Notes under the pieces: model-generated
What the model was told of the DNA's origin: nothing
What the model saw: only the letters and a program-made list of their open reading frames with translations
Databases searched by the model: none
In this document: positions 30,330 to 41,606 of the stretch, in pieces
Numbering within the stretch: position 1 is the stretch's first letter
Layout: each line of letters starts with the position of its first letter
Program-made: the position numbers and the translations under genes
NCBI RefSeq assembly: GCF_001417815.1
Contig: NZ_BCFK01000004.1
Location: forward strand, 23,608-87,607
DNA from: Bifidobacterium aesculapii
GTDB lineage: Bacteria > Actinomycetota > Actinomycetes > Actinomycetales > Bifidobacteriaceae
Reading direction: 5' to 3'
DNA: 64,000 nucleotides

Positions 30330-31031
30330 ATGGCATCCGAGGAAGCGAAGTTCGCCGCCCGCGCCGACCGTCTGGCCGGCCCCGCCGGCGTCGTCGGGTT
30401 CATGCCGGCCGTGCGCCGCGAGGCCGCGTTCGCGCCGCAGAACCGCTACATCCTGCCGCAGTTCGAGGAGAAGACCCCGTACGGCTTCAAGAGGCAGGAC
30501 CCGTACACGCGCCTGTTCGAGGACCGCATCATCTTCATGGGCGTGCAGGTCGACGACACCTCCGCCGACGACATCATGGCGCAGCTGCTCGTGCTCGAAT
30601 CGCAGGATCCGAACCGCGACGTGATGATGTACATCAACTCGCCCGGCGGCTCGATGACGGCCATGACCGCCATCTACGACACGATGCAGTACATCAAACC
30701 GGACGTGCAGACCGTGTGCCTCGGCCAGGCCGCCTCCGCCGCCGCGATCCTGCTCGCCGCCGGCACGAAGGGCAAGCGCCTCATGCTGCCGAACGCACGC
30801 GTGCTCATCCACCAGCCGGCCATCGACCAGGGCTTCGGCAAGGCCACGGAGATCGAGATCCAGGCGCGCGAGATGCTGCGCATGCGCGAATGGCTGGAGA
30901 AGACGCTCGCCAAGCACACCGGCCAGTCGCAGGAGAAGATCGCCAAGGACATCGAGGTGGATACGTTCCTGACGGCCGATGAGGCCAAGGAGTACGGCAT
31001 CGTCGACGAGGTGCTGGCGCACCGCCAGTAG
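30330..31031 (+). CDS. clpP2: ATP-dependent Clp protease proteolytic subunit 2
   Basis: This 233-residue second ClpP has Ser136 in GQAASAAAIL and His in VLIHQPAID. The N-terminal ~55 residues form an extension likely processed on maturation. Two starts are possible. ATG at 30321 overlaps the clpP1 stop as ATGA but leaves only one base after GGGAG. ATG at 30330 gives a 10-base spacing and is preferred. It works with ClpP1 and the unfoldase ClpX encoded just after it. Confidence 0.93.
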   Translation: MASEEAKFAARADRLAGPAGVVGFMPAVRREAAFAPQNRYILPQFEEKTPYGFKRQDPYTRLFEDRIIFMGVQVDDTSADDIMAQLLVLESQDPNRDVMMYINSPGGSMTAMTAIYDTMQYIKPDVQTVCLGQAASAAAILLAAGTKGKRLMLPNARVLIHQPAIDQGFGKATEIEIQAREMLRMREWLEKTLAKHTGQSQEKIAKDIEVDTFLTADEAKEYGIVDEVLAHRQ

Positions 31032-31037
31032 GTGTTC

Positions 31038-31070
31038 CGCCGGGCCTTCCCGTGAGGGGAGGGCCCGGCG
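31038..31070 (+). terminator. Hairpin between clpP2 and clpX
   Basis: Arms CGCCGGGCC (31038-31046) and GGCCCGGCG (31062-31070) around a partly paired TTCCC/GGGGA centre; no T run follows. It could modulate read-through into clpX. Confidence 0.5.
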
Positions 31071-31148
31071 CTCGTATACGTGGGCGCGCATTCGAGGGCG
31101 GGCGCGCCGGGGCATCGGGTGGTCCCGATCCGGGAAGGAGGAGATGCG

Positions 31149-32522
<1,374 letters not shown>

Positions 32523-32593
32523 TGCGACACGCCGGCCTTGCGCAATTCCTTGCCACGGGTAATATATGTCGAGTTGTCTGAACAAGGCAACAT

Positions 32594-32667
32594 GCGCCGG
32601 TAGCCCAGCGGATTAGAGCAGCTGACTACGGATCAGCAGGTCGCAGGTTCGAATCCTGTCCGGCGCA
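32594..32667 (+). tRNA. tRNA-Arg(ACG), copy 1
   Basis: 74 nt; acceptor GCGCCGG pairs with CCGGCGC. The anticodon stem GCTGA/TCAGC holds loop CTACGGA, giving anticodon ACG (read as ICG). The T arm contains GGTTCGAATCC, discriminator A. CCA is not encoded. Confidence 0.93.
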
Positions 32668-32703
32668 CTCCTCGTTCCGCGCGAGGTAAACAACAAGCGG
32701 ATC

Positions 32704-32777
32704 GCGCGAGTAGCCCAGCGGATTAGAGCAGCTGACTACGGATCAGCAGGTCGCAGGTTCGAATCCTGTCTCGCGCA
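32704..32777 (+). tRNA. tRNA-Arg(ACG), copy 2 with altered acceptor stem
   Basis: Identical to copy 1 from the D arm to the T arm, but the acceptor stem is GCGCGAG/CTCGCGC. Both strands of the stem change together, so pairing is kept. Confidence 0.93.
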
Positions 32778-32821
32778 CCCGGTATGAAACCATTCGTACC
32801 GCAACAACCGAATATCGGTTT

Positions 32822-32895
32822 GCGCCGGTAGCCCAGCGGATTAGAGCAGCTGACTACGGATCAGCAGGTCGCAGGTTCGAATCCTGTCCGGCGCA
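32822..32895 (+). tRNA. tRNA-Arg(ACG), copy 3
   Basis: Same sequence as copy 1, 228 bases downstream. The 36-base spacer after it is the same as that after copy 1. Confidence 0.93.
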
Positions 32896-32931
32896 CTCCT
32901 CGTTCCGCGCGAGGTAAACAACAAGCGGATC

Positions 32932-33005
32932 GCGCGAGTAGCCCAGCGGATTAGAGCAGCTGACTACGGATCAGCAGGTCGCAGGTTCGAATCCTGTCTC
33001 GCGCA
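32932..33005 (+). tRNA. tRNA-Arg(ACG), copy 4 with altered acceptor stem
   Basis: Same sequence as copy 2 with the GCGCGAG acceptor stem. A terminator follows within 6 bases, so the four tRNAs probably share one transcript. Confidence 0.93.
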
Positions 33006-33010
33006 CGGCG

Positions 33011-33043
33011 AAGCCCCTATCACGAACGTGACAGGGGCTTTTT
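33011..33043 (+). terminator. Terminator of the tRNA-Arg cluster
   Basis: Stem AAGCCCCT/AGGGGCTT with a 14-base interior that can pair further (CACG/CGTG), followed by a T run. Confidence 0.85.
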
Positions 33044-33095
33044 CAATATGATTGAATGGTATCGTCGGTCACGGCACGGAGAGCGGGGAGGACGG

Positions 33096-34634
33096 ATGAC
33101 GACACACAACGGCACGGCAGGCGGGGGAGCGTGGGTTGCGATTCGTCGCATCGCCGCTTCCGACCGCATCTCCGGACTCATCATGCTGTCCTTCGCGTTC
33201 CTCGGCCTTGTGCTCGCCAACCTGCCCGCGACCGCCCACCTGTTCGAGACCATCGCCGAGACGCACATCGCCGTGCCGTACACGAACCTCGACCTGCCGA
33301 TCGGGCATTGGGCCCAGGACGGCCTGCTCACCATCTTCTTCCTCACCGTCGGACTGGATCTGAGGCAGGAGCTCACCACCGGCTCGCTCGCCAATCCGAA
33401 AGCTGCGGCGGTGCCGATGCTGTGCGCCGTCGGCGGCATGCTGGTGCCTCCTCTCCTGTTCGTCATCGTCACGTTCCTGTTCTCCGAATACGGGCCGGGC
33501 GGCGTAGGCAACGTGTTGTTGCCCACGACGGGCAGCGCCATACCCTACGCCGAAACGTTGCACGGCTGGGCCATCCCCACCGCCACGGACATCGCATTCT
33601 CGCTGGCGGTGCTCGCCCTGTTCGCCAAGGCGCTGCCGGGATCGATACGAGCCTTCCTCATGACGCTCGCCACCGTCGACGACCTGCTCGCCATCATCCT
33701 CATCGCCGTGTTCTTCTCATCGCTCAACGCATGGTACTGGTTCATCGGCATCGCCGTATGCGCCGCGGCATGGGCGTGGCTCGTACGCCGCGAACGCATC
33801 CCATGGCCGCTGGTGGGCATCGTCGGCATCCTCGCCTGGGTGATGATGTTCGAGGCCGGCGTACACCCCACGCTCGCGGGCGTCCTGGTCGGCCTGCTCA
33901 CGCCGGCGCGCGAGATGCACGGCGAGGAGTCGCCGCGCGCCGAACGCTACGCAAGCAAACTGCAGCCGTTCTCCGCGCTGCTCGCCCTACCCATCTTCGC
34001 CCTGTTCGCGACCGGCGTGCGATTCGCCTCGCTGACCCCCGAGCTCATGCTCTCCCCGGTCGTGCTCGCCCTCATCGTCGCCCTCGTCGTCGGCAAACCG
34101 CTGGGCATCCTCGCCACCGCCTGGCTGGCCACGCATCCGGGCGGCCTGAACATGCCCAAGGGCCTGCGCGTGCGCGACATGATTCCGGCCGCATGCGCCT
34201 GCGGCATCGGATTCACCGTCTCGTTCCTCATCGCCTCGCTGGCCTACGACAATCCGGAACTCTCGGCGGAAGCGCGCTTCGGCGTGCTCGTCGGCTCGCT
34301 CATCGCGGCCGGCGTCTCCGGCGTGCTGCTCAGCAGGCAGTCCGCGCGCTACGAACGCGAGGCGGCCGCGCGCCGCCTGTCCGAAGAGGTCGCACGCCTG
34401 GAATCCGAGCATGTCACCGTGGCGGACGACGGCACCGTCAGCATCGACATCGACGTGTTCACCCCGGAACAGCTCGCCGAACTCAAACGGCGACGTGAGG
34501 AACGCCGGCGCAAGGCGCTCGGCGAACAGACGGCGGCCTCCTCGCCGTCCGCGGGCAGCGCCAGCCGCCGCCGCCCGTTCAAACGCTGGAACTGGCGTGG
34601 ACGGACCAAGGGCGGCACCGGAACCCGCCGGTAG
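33096..34634 (+). CDS. nhaA: Na+/H+ antiporter NhaA
   Basis: This 512-residue inner-membrane antiporter keeps the ion-binding pair Asp195-Asp196 (TVDDLLAI) and Asp165 (PTATDIAFSL), matching E. coli Asp163, Asp164 and Asp133. About twelve hydrophobic helices fill residues 20-430. A charged cytoplasmic tail of about 80 residues, with a predicted helical ARRLSEEVARLESE and basic end, is longer than in E. coli. GGAGG precedes the ATG at 33096. The LOG gene starts 11 bases after its stop. Confidence 0.93.
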   Translation: MTTHNGTAGGGAWVAIRRIAASDRISGLIMLSFAFLGLVLANLPATAHLFETIAETHIAVPYTNLDLPIGHWAQDGLLTIFFLTVGLDLRQELTTGSLANPKAAAVPMLCAVGGMLVPPLLFVIVTFLFSEYGPGGVGNVLLPTTGSAIPYAETLHGWAIPTATDIAFSLAVLALFAKALPGSIRAFLMTLATVDDLLAIILIAVFFSSLNAWYWFIGIAVCAAAWAWLVRRERIPWPLVGIVGILAWVMMFEAGVHPTLAGVLVGLLTPAREMHGEESPRAERYASKLQPFSALLALPIFALFATGVRFASLTPELMLSPVVLALIVALVVGKPLGILATAWLATHPGGLNMPKGLRVRDMIPAACACGIGFTVSFLIASLAYDNPELSAEARFGVLVGSLIAAGVSGVLLSRQSARYEREAAARRLSEEVARLESEHVTVADDGTVSIDIDVFTPEQLAELKRRREERRRKALGEQTAASSPSAGSASRRRPFKRWNWRGRTKGGTGTRR

Positions 34635-34645
34635 AATCGGACGGT

Positions 34646-35434
34646 ATGAGCGAAGTACCAGAGCACATGCACGCCGACGGCACCGCGGCCGGTCCCTACG
34701 AGCAGACCTACCACCGCGGTCCCATCATCATGCGCGGCAGCATGATTCCCGATGACAACACCACCGCGAACCTGCTCCAGCCCGACGACGGCACCGGCTG
34801 GCTGCACATGGACCCGTGGAGGGTCCTGCGCATCCAGGCGGAGTTCGTCGACGGGTTCGGCGCGCTCGCGGAGCTCGGGCCGGCGGTGGCCGTGTTCGGC
34901 TCCGCGCGGACCGCGCAGACCGAACCGGCATATGCCGCGGCCCAACGCATGGGCGAGGGGATCGTCCGTGCGGGCGCCGCGGTGATCACCGGGGGAGGCC
35001 CGGGCATCATGGAGGCGGCGAACAAGGGCGCCGCGCTCGCCGGCGGCAAATCCGTGGGGCTCGGCATCGAACTGCCCCATGAGCAGGGCATCAACGCCTA
35101 CGTGAATCTCGGCATGAGTTTCCGCTACTTCTTCGTGCGCAAGCTCATGTTCGTGAAGTATTCGTCGGGCATCATCGTCTGCCCGGGAGGATTCGGCACG
35201 CTCGACGAGATGTTCGAGGTGCTCACCCTCGTGCAGACGCACAAGGTCGGGAACATGCCGGTCGTGCTGTACGACGCCGATTATTGGCGTGGACTGTTCG
35301 ACTGGTTGGAGGGGCCCGTGGCCGGTCGGGGCATGATCTCCGGCATCGACCCACGTCTGGTGACCATCACCGACGATGTGGACGAGGCCGTGCGCGTCGC
35401 CACGTCGGCCGTCACCGCAGGCCGGAAAGCCTGA
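34646..35434 (+). CDS. LOG-family Rossmann-fold protein (TIGR00730)
   Basis: This 262-residue protein has both LOG signatures, GGGPGIMEAANKGA and PGGFGTLDE. In characterised members this fold removes ribose-phosphate from cytokinin-type or other nucleoside 5'-monophosphates. Substrate here is unknown. An N-terminal extension of about 60 residues, including WLHMDPWRVLRIQAEFV, is typical of the longer actinobacterial form. It is probably co-transcribed with nhaA. Confidence 0.88.
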   Translation: MSEVPEHMHADGTAAGPYEQTYHRGPIIMRGSMIPDDNTTANLLQPDDGTGWLHMDPWRVLRIQAEFVDGFGALAELGPAVAVFGSARTAQTEPAYAAAQRMGEGIVRAGAAVITGGGPGIMEAANKGAALAGGKSVGLGIELPHEQGINAYVNLGMSFRYFFVRKLMFVKYSSGIIVCPGGFGTLDEMFEVLTLVQTHKVGNMPVVLYDADYWRGLFDWLEGPVAGRGMISGIDPRLVTITDDVDEAVRVATSAVTAGRKA

Positions 35435-35461
35435 ACGTCACGTCGCCGCGGCTTCGCGGCG

Positions 35462-36133
35462 TCACAGCTTCGCGGCGATGAGCAGACCCGTGCCGGTGGG
35501 CGTGAGCACCGTGCGGAACCGGTCGTCCGATTCGATTGTGTCGAGCATGGCGCGCATCGCCGTCGCCTTCTCGCTACGGTCGGCCGGGTCGAGTACGCCT
35601 CCGCCGTTCAGGCCGTCATCGAAGGCGAGCATGTCGGTGAACACGACGACTCCGTGCGCGCGCAGCAGACGCGGCGCCTGCTCGAACGAGGCCTCGTAGT
35701 TGTCCGCGTCGCCGGCGACGACGATCATGTCGTAGTCACCCGCGTTGAGACGGGGGAGAAACACGCCGGCCTGTGCGTTCACCGCGCGCAGCTTGGTCGC
35801 GGTGGAATCCTGCACGACGTCGAACGCCTTGCGGATCACGGCGATGCCCTTCGCGGAGGAGTCCACCGCGGTGAGCTGGCCTGCCCCGTCGAGCCCGCGC
35901 ACCAGTTCCAACGTCTCCATCACCGATCCGGTGCCCACCACGATCACGGACCGCGCGCCCGTCAGACGCACCAGCATGGACAGCGCCTCGGCCTGGGCCG
36001 CGGAGCCCTGCGGCATGCCGGCCTTCTCTGTGGCGGCTCGAATCTGCGCCATCGCCGGGGTCTGCCGGGAAAGCGCGTGCTCCTCCACGAACTGCCACGC
36101 CCTGGCGAGGTTCGTGTATTGGGTCCTGTCCAT
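35462..36133 (-). CDS. SAM-dependent O-methyltransferase (COG4122 type)
   Basis: This 223-residue cytoplasmic protein has a Rossmann SAM-binding start VIVVGTGSVMETLEL and acidic loop TAVDSS. Then comes DYDMIVVAGDADNYEASFEQA, as in catechol-O-methyltransferase-like enzymes. The usual metal-binding Asp-Asn-Asp pattern is only partly seen, so catalytic activity and substrate are uncertain. ATG at 36133 follows AAGGA; a TTG two codons upstream is less likely. It converges with the LOG gene. Confidence 0.82.
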   Translation of the reverse strand: MDRTQYTNLARAWQFVEEHALSRQTPAMAQIRAATEKAGMPQGSAAQAEALSMLVRLTGARSVIVVGTGSVMETLELVRGLDGAGQLTAVDSSAKGIAVIRKAFDVVQDSTATKLRAVNAQAGVFLPRLNAGDYDMIVVAGDADNYEASFEQAPRLLRAHGVVVFTDMLAFDDGLNGGGVLDPADRSEKATAMRAMLDTIESDDRFRTVLTPTGTGLLIAAKL

Positions 36134-36255
36134 GAGCAACGTCCTTTGATGAAATCGAGTGGAAAACTGTTCAGGTGCCGTTCGTCCGGTGCGGCAGGCG
36201 CCATCGTGGCCGCGTCTACGTCACGTCGCGTAGACGCCCCGCCGCCGAATTCGCG

Positions 36256-37212
36256 TCAGCGTTCGCGCACCTTGGCGACGATCTGCCACATCTCCTCGCC
36301 CACGTCGATGCCGCGCGGGCATTGGCGCGTGCAGGCGCGCACCGACTGGCATGCGGCCACGCCGTCCGCCGTGTCGATCGCGTCGAGACGGTCCATGGTG
36401 ATCGTATCGCGTGAATCGTTGACGAACCGGCTCGCCCAGATCAGCGCCGCGGGACCGATGAACGCGTCGCCGCCGGCGAACACCGGGCAGGAGCCCTCGC
36501 ACACGCCGCAGGCGATGCAGTTGCTCAGCTGCTCGTAGCGGGCGAGCTCATCCGGGTGCTGCAGGTATTCGAAGACGTCCACCTTGCCTTCATGCGTGGT
36601 GGCGAGCACCCCGTCGGCCTCGAGATACGGCTTGAGCTTGCGGATCTGGTCGAGCATCGGATCGATGTCGGCGATGAGGTCCCGTTCGACGGGGAATCCG
36701 GGCAGCGGGCCGAGCTCGATCACGCCGAGGCTGCCGTCGCATGCGGTATCGGGGGAGACTTCCGCCGACGCTTCCTCCTCGGTTCCGGCGTCGTCGCCGA
36801 TGCGGCGGAACCCCTCGTCGTCGGTCCGCGGCAGGGAGCCCGACGGTTTCGCCCAATCCTTGAGGGTGGCGGTGCACAGCAGGTTCGGCGTGCCGTTGAT
36901 GGCCACGGCGTCGGAGCCGCACATGCCGTGGCCGCACGAGTAGCGGAAGGCGAGCGTCGGGTCGACGGTGCGCTTGATGGTCAGGAGGCAGTCGAGCACC
37001 GTGTCTTCCGGACGTGCGGGAATCGTGTACTCCTGCACCCACTGTTTGCCGCGGGGGCGGCGGCGCGCGGGGGCGGCCGAGGAGCCGCCGAACGGCGAAC
37101 TCTTGCGCGTCCGGGCGAACGGGCTGCCGCCGCGCGCGCGTTCGGCTCGTTCGGGACGCGGCGTGAAACGGTTCACCTTCAACGTCACCGTCGTCACGGT
37201 CGAATTCGTCAT
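36256..37212 (-). CDS. sdhB: Succinate dehydrogenase/fumarate reductase iron-sulfur subunit
   Basis: This 318-residue protein carries a [2Fe-2S] set (YSCGHGMCGSDA and a later Cys in NLLCTATL) and the 4Fe-4S/3Fe-4S ligands CIACGVCEGSCP and CQSVRACTRQCP. It has two low-complexity inserts: a basic Arg/Ser/Pro-rich one at about residues 25-55, and an acidic one near 135-165. Both make it longer than the ~240-residue norm. It lies downstream of sdhA on the same strand. GGAGG precedes the ATG. No membrane-anchor genes are present. Confidence 0.9.
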   Translation of the reverse strand: MTNSTVTTVTLKVNRFTPRPERAERARGGSPFARTRKSSPFGGSSAAPARRRPRGKQWVQEYTIPARPEDTVLDCLLTIKRTVDPTLAFRYSCGHGMCGSDAVAINGTPNLLCTATLKDWAKPSGSLPRTDDEGFRRIGDDAGTEEEASAEVSPDTACDGSLGVIELGPLPGFPVERDLIADIDPMLDQIRKLKPYLEADGVLATTHEGKVDVFEYLQHPDELARYEQLSNCIACGVCEGSCPVFAGGDAFIGPAALIWASRFVNDSRDTITMDRLDAIDTADGVAACQSVRACTRQCPRGIDVGEEMWQIVAKVRER

Positions 37213-37350
37213 GCGCGCGCCTCCTGGATAAGTCCCAAAAACAACTCTACATTGTGACATAAGCCGTGGCCTGACAGGCCGTCTCCCGGCCGCTGTCTGC
37301 GCGGATTATTCACCATTCACGCAGACAGCGGCCGGATGGTCCGGACGCGC

Positions 37351-39294
37351 TCAGTATTCGCGCTTCCTGGGCGGCACGTCGACGATGTGCACCGGCTGCC
37401 ATGCGACCCGTCCCGCCGCGTCCGTCATCGAGTGGGCGAGGTAGCGTTCGTCGTCGCGCCGCGGGAAATCGTTGCGCTTGAGCGAACCGCGGGACTCGTG
37501 GCGCGCGTCGGACGCCGCGAGCACGGCGCGCGCCAACGCGATGAGATGACGCACCTCCCAGATGGCGGTGATCTCCTGGTTGAACGCGGCGATCCCGTCG
37601 TGCGCGGCGAGCGCCGTGGCGCGTGGCGCGAGCTCGTCGTCGATGGCGTGCAACGCCGTCTCGAGGCTCGCGGCGTCGCAGCGCACGGCGGCGGCGCGCT
37701 CCATGACCGCGCCGAGCTCGGCCATGAGCCGGTAGGGATTGTCGTCCGCGGACCGCTCGGTTCCATCGGTGGCCTGCGGGGCCGGATCCGACGTGACGTC
37801 TCGGGGCGTGAGCAGCTCCTTGAGTTCGCGTTCGCGTTCGCCGGCGGCTGCGTCGACCGCCTGTGCGCGCGTCTCGTCCGCACCCCGCACGTCGGAATCG
37901 TCTCCGGCCATCGGATCGTCGACCGGCGCGGCGGCGATGCGCGCGGCCAGGGCGCGTCCGGCGCGCGTGCCGAACAGGCAGGCGTCGAGGAGGGAGTTGC
38001 CGCCGAGACGGTTCGCGCCGTGCACGGACACGCAGGAGCATTCGCCCGCCGCGTACAGGCCCTCGACCGGTTCGCGTGAGCCGTCGCGCGCCTCGCCGTT
38101 CCCGTCGCCGCCATGCCACCGGTAGACCTGGCCGTCGACGGTGATGGGGATGCCTCCCATCGTGTAATGCGCGGTCGGTTTGATCGGCACGGGGTCCTTC
38201 GCGGGGTCGATGTCCGCGTACTTCTCGATGGTCTCCACCACCTGGGGGAGGACCGCGCGCATGTGCGCGGGGTCGATGCCGGTCATGTCGAGCCAGACGC
38301 AGTCCTTCGGGCCGTCCGGGTCCTTCGGGTCGGCGACGCCGCGTCCGGCGTCGATCTCCGCCATGATCGAACGGGAGACCACGTCGCGCGCCGCGAGATC
38401 CGCATGACCGGGCGCGTAGCGTTCCATGAACGCCTCGCCGTCCGCGTTGCGCAGCACGCCGCCCTCGGCGCGCGCCGCCTCCGACAGGAGGATGCCCGTA
38501 TGCGCGAGTCCCGTCGGATGGAACTGCACGAACTCCACGTCCTCCAACTGCAGGCCGGCGGCGAGCGCCAGCGCCATGCCGTCGCCCGTCAGGTCCCATG
38601 AATTCGACGTGGTGTGGAACAGGCGGCCCGCGCCGCCCGTGGCGAACAGCACGTTGCGCGCCTTCACCGCGTGGACGGTCCCCTTGTGCGTGTCGAACGC
38701 GACGATGCCGGCGGCCCGTGCGCCGTCGTGCGCCAGGACGAGGTCGGTCACGTACCATTCCTCGGCGAACGTGACGCCGGCGGCGACGCATTGCTGCCAC
38801 AGCGCGTGCAGTATCTGGTGGCCGATGCGGTCCGCCGCATATGCGGCGCGCCTGACCGGGGCACCGCCGAATTCGCGCGTGTGGCCGCCGAAGCGGCGTT
38901 GCGCGATATGGCCGTCCTCGGTGCGTGAGAACGCGACGCCGCCGCGTTCGAGGTTGATGACCGTCTCCGGTGCGTATTCGGCGAGCAGTTTCGCCGCGTC
39001 CTGGTCGACCAGCCAGTCGCCGCCCTTGACGGTGTCGTAGTAGTGCCAATGCCAGTCGTCGGATTCGATGTTGCCGAGCGAGGCGGCGATGCCGCCCTCG
39101 GCGGATCCGGTGTGCGAGCGCAACGGCTGCAGCTTCGAGACCACCAGGATCTTCGGCGTGATGCCGTCTTCCTCCATCCGCTTGATTTCGGGGGAGCGGA
39201 GCAACCCCAGCGCCGCGGACAGGCCGGCCGCGCCCGCGCCGACGATCACCGCATCGTACATATCTTCCAACTGCTTCGGACTCATATCACACAT
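37351..39294 (-). CDS. sdhA: Succinate dehydrogenase/fumarate reductase flavoprotein subunit
   Basis: This 647-residue flavoprotein begins with an FAD-binding [13 protein letters not shown]. It contains [13 protein letters not shown] and the fumarate/succinate site segment around [20 protein letters not shown]-like EGGIAAS near residue 60 matches the His-flavin region of the family. A low-complexity acidic stretch occurs near residues 470-520. With no respiratory chain in sight, the likely physiological direction is fumarate reduction, with electrons from an unknown donor. The start at 39294 is uncertain by a few codons. sdhB lies 138 bases downstream. Confidence 0.9.
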   Translation of the reverse strand: MCDMSPKQLEDMYDAVIVGAGAAGLSAALGLLRSPEIKRMEEDGITPKILVVSKLQPLRSHTGSAEGGIAASLGNIESDDWHWHYYDTVKGGDWLVDQDAAKLLAEYAPETVINLERGGVAFSRTEDGHIAQRRFGGHTREFGGAPVRRAAYAADRIGHQILHALWQQCVAAGVTFAEEWYVTDLVLAHDGARAAGIVAFDTHKGTVHAVKARNVLFATGGAGRLFHTTSNSWDLTGDGMALALAAGLQLEDVEFVQFHPTGLAHTGILLSEAARAEGGVLRNADGEAFMERYAPGHADLAARDVVSRSIMAEIDAGRGVADPKDPDGPKDCVWLDMTGIDPAHMRAVLPQVVETIEKYADIDPAKDPVPIKPTAHYTMGGIPITVDGQVYRWHGGDGNGEARDGSREPVEGLYAAGECSCVSVHGANRLGGNSLLDACLFGTRAGRALAARIAAAPVDDPMAGDDSDVRGADETRAQAVDAAAGERERELKELLTPRDVTSDPAPQATDGTERSADDNPYRLMAELGAVMERAAAVRCDAASLETALHAIDDELAPRATALAAHDGIAAFNQEITAIWEVRHLIALARAVLAASDARHESRGSLKRNDFPRRDDERYLAHSMTDAAGRVAWQPVHIVDVPPRKREY

Positions 39295-39558
39295 TGTTCC
39301 ATAGGGGAGGACTTCGCCCCTCGCCCCGTGGGAGGGAACGGGCATGGCCGGCATGGCCGGCATGGTCGGCGCGGGGCCGGGCCCGCCCGTGTGCCCGACG
39401 TCGGGGGTGCGGGCCGGTGTGATGTCAGGAGCGCTGACGAATGGTGGATAACCTCATCCGCGTCCACACCCTGTCCACAACACGCCCGGGGAAGGGGGCT
39501 CCGTCCACATTCGCCGTACGGGTTGCCGCCCCGCGCGACGGCGGCGCACAGTGGATGC

Positions 39559-40026
39559 ATGGATACGACGACACCGATGACGGCCGCGCCGGAGGCCCTG
39601 ACGTCCGGCATCCCTCCCGTCCCGCCGTCCGGCGACATCGCCGCACGTCTGGAGGACGGCGCACTCGCCGCACGTGCCCTCGGGGCCCTCGGCGAGGACT
39701 ACGCCGCGTCATGGCTGACGGAACGCGGATGGTCGGTCATCGACCGCAACTGGCGTTCGCGTTACGGCGAGCTCGACATCGTGGCACTGGACCCGCGGCG
39801 GCGGATTGTGTTCGTGGAGGTCAAGACGCGTCGGAGCATGAAGCACGGGGCGCCGCAGGAGGCGGTCACGGCCGCCAAGCAGACAAACCTGCGCCGCGCG
39901 GGCGTGCAATGGCTGCTCGAGCCGTCCCACCGGCTCGCCCACGAGGGCGTACGTTTCGACGTGATCACCGTGGTCGTCAGGCGTGACGGCGGCCCGGCCG
40001 TCCACCATATTCCGGGAGCGTTCTGA
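39559..40026 (+). CDS. yraN: YraN/UPF0102 family endonuclease-like protein
   Basis: This 155-residue protein has the nuclease-fold core [20 protein letters not shown] followed by [10 protein letters not shown]. These supply the Asp/Glu and Lys of a restriction-like active site. The N-terminal ~40 residues are low complexity. The function is not firmly known. Its stop overlaps the comM start as TGATG. The yraN-comM-dprA order is a widespread conserved block. Confidence 0.85.
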   Translation: MDTTTPMTAAPEALTSGIPPVPPSGDIAARLEDGALAARALGALGEDYAASWLTERGWSVIDRNWRSRYGELDIVALDPRRRIVFVEVKTRRSMKHGAPQEAVTAAKQTNLRRAGVQWLLEPSHRLAHEGVRFDVITVVVRRDGGPAVHHIPGAF

Positions 40027-41570
40027 TGGCCATAGGGAACGCGTTGTCCGTCGGCCTGATCGGGTTGAAGGCGTTCGTCGTCACCATGCAGGCGTTCATC
40101 AGCCCCGGTCTGCCGTACTTCTCGATCATCGGACTGCCCGACGCTTCGCTGTCCGAGGCGCGCGAACGGGTGAAGTCGGCATGCCAGGCCACCGGGTTCC
40201 ATTGGCCCGAGACCCGGGTGACGGTGAACCTCAGTCCGGCGAGCATGCCGAAACGCGGCTCGTCGCACGATCTGGCGATCGCCGCGGCCGTGCTCGGCGC
40301 CGCCGGCGCGATACCGCACGAGTGCCTCATCGGCACAATCGTCATGGGCGAGCTGAATCTCGACGGCACCGTGCTGCCGATCAACGGGGTGCTGCCGATC
40401 CTCCTGCACGCGCGCGAACGCGGCGTCAGACAGGTTGTCCTGCCGGCAGGCAACATGGACGAGGCCGCGCTCGTCGAAGACCTGGCCGCGGTGGGTGTAC
40501 GCCATGTGGGCGAGCTCATCGAGCTCATGGGAGGCGAGGCAAGGTATCGTCTCGCCGACCCGGAGACGGGATTCGGTTCGGAGCCGGCGGGCGCGGGTGC
40601 CGAACCGTTCACGCCCCCGGCCTCAGGCGACATGTGCGAGGTCGTGGGCCAGGAACAGGCGAAATGGGCGTTGGAGGTGGCGGCGGCCGGCGGGCACCAC
40701 ATGATCATGGTCGGGCCTCCCGGCTCGGGCAAGACGATGCTCGCCTCGCGCTTCCCAGGCATCATGTGCCCGCTGACCGAATCCGAACAGCTGGAGGTGG
40801 CGTCGATACGCTCGCTGTGCGGCACATTGTCGTCGTACGGCATCAGCGCGGTGCCGCCGTACGAGGCGCCCCACCACACGTCGTCCACGGCCGCGCTGGT
40901 CGGCGGCGGCACCGGACTGGCCGAGCCCGGCGCCATCACCCGCGCCCACCGGGGAGTGCTGTTCATGGACGAGGCGCCGGAATTCTCCGCACGCGCGCTG
41001 CAGACGCTGAGGGAGCCCCTCGAATCCGGGTACGTGGCGTTGTCGAGATCCAAGGGCACCACCTACTATCCGGCGTCGTTCCAACTGCTCATGGCGGCGA
41101 ACGGCTGCCCGTGCGGCATGAGCTACGGCACCGGCGAACGCTGCGTGTGCACGCACAAGGAACGGCAACGGTACTTCGGCAGACTGTCCGGCCCGATCCT
41201 GGATCGCATTGACATCCAGGTGGAGGTCCCGCCCGTGCCGCGTATCGCAGCGCACGACCCGGAGGCGCGCGGGGAATCCAGCGAAACAATCCGCCGGCGG
41301 GTGGCGCAGGCCAGACGGATCGCGGCCGAACGCTACCGCGCCCACGGCTGGACGTCGAACGCGCAGGCGTCGGGTTCGTGGATGCGTGCGAACATCTCCG
41401 CGCACGCGCTCGAACCCATCAACCGGGCGTTGGAATCGCAGCGTCTGAGTCTGAGGGGTGCGGACCGCGCCATGCGCCTGGCCTGGACCCTGGCTGACCT
41501 CGCGGGGCGCGGTTCGCCGAGCCGCGAGGAGACGCTGCAGGGCATCGCCCTGAGAACGAGGCTGATATGA
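40026..41570 (+). CDS. comM: YifB/ComM family Mg-chelatase-like AAA ATPase
   Basis: This 514-residue protein has an N-terminal Lon-like domain (GLPDASLSEARERVKSA, PKRGSSHDLAIAAAVL). An AAA+ module follows with Walker A GPPGSGKTML and Walker B GVLFMDEAPEF, and a C-terminal Mg-chelatase helical domain comes last. A four-Cys set in GCPCGMSYG...CVCTHKE suggests bound zinc. In naturally competent bacteria ComM is a branch-migration helicase for integrating taken-up DNA. It is coupled to yraN and lies 36 bases before dprA. Confidence 0.92.
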   Translation: MAIGNALSVGLIGLKAFVVTMQAFISPGLPYFSIIGLPDASLSEARERVKSACQATGFHWPETRVTVNLSPASMPKRGSSHDLAIAAAVLGAAGAIPHECLIGTIVMGELNLDGTVLPINGVLPILLHARERGVRQVVLPAGNMDEAALVEDLAAVGVRHVGELIELMGGEARYRLADPETGFGSEPAGAGAEPFTPPASGDMCEVVGQEQAKWALEVAAAGGHHMIMVGPPGSGKTMLASRFPGIMCPLTESEQLEVASIRSLCGTLSSYGISAVPPYEAPHHTSSTAALVGGGTGLAEPGAITRAHRGVLFMDEAPEFSARALQTLREPLESGYVALSRSKGTTYYPASFQLLMAANGCPCGMSYGTGERCVCTHKERQRYFGRLSGPILDRIDIQVEVPPVPRIAAHDPEARGESSETIRRRVAQARRIAAERYRAHGWTSNAQASGSWMRANISAHALEPINRALESQRLSLRGADRAMRLAWTLADLAGRGSPSREETLQGIALRTRLI

Positions 41571-41606
41571 CCATCGGCGACGAAGACGATACGGCAGGAC
41601 ACGACC

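Noticed and set aside
39340..39372. GGCATGGCC short tandem repeats upstream of yraN
   Set aside because: Only three short imperfect units; no sign of function beyond local GC-rich slippage.
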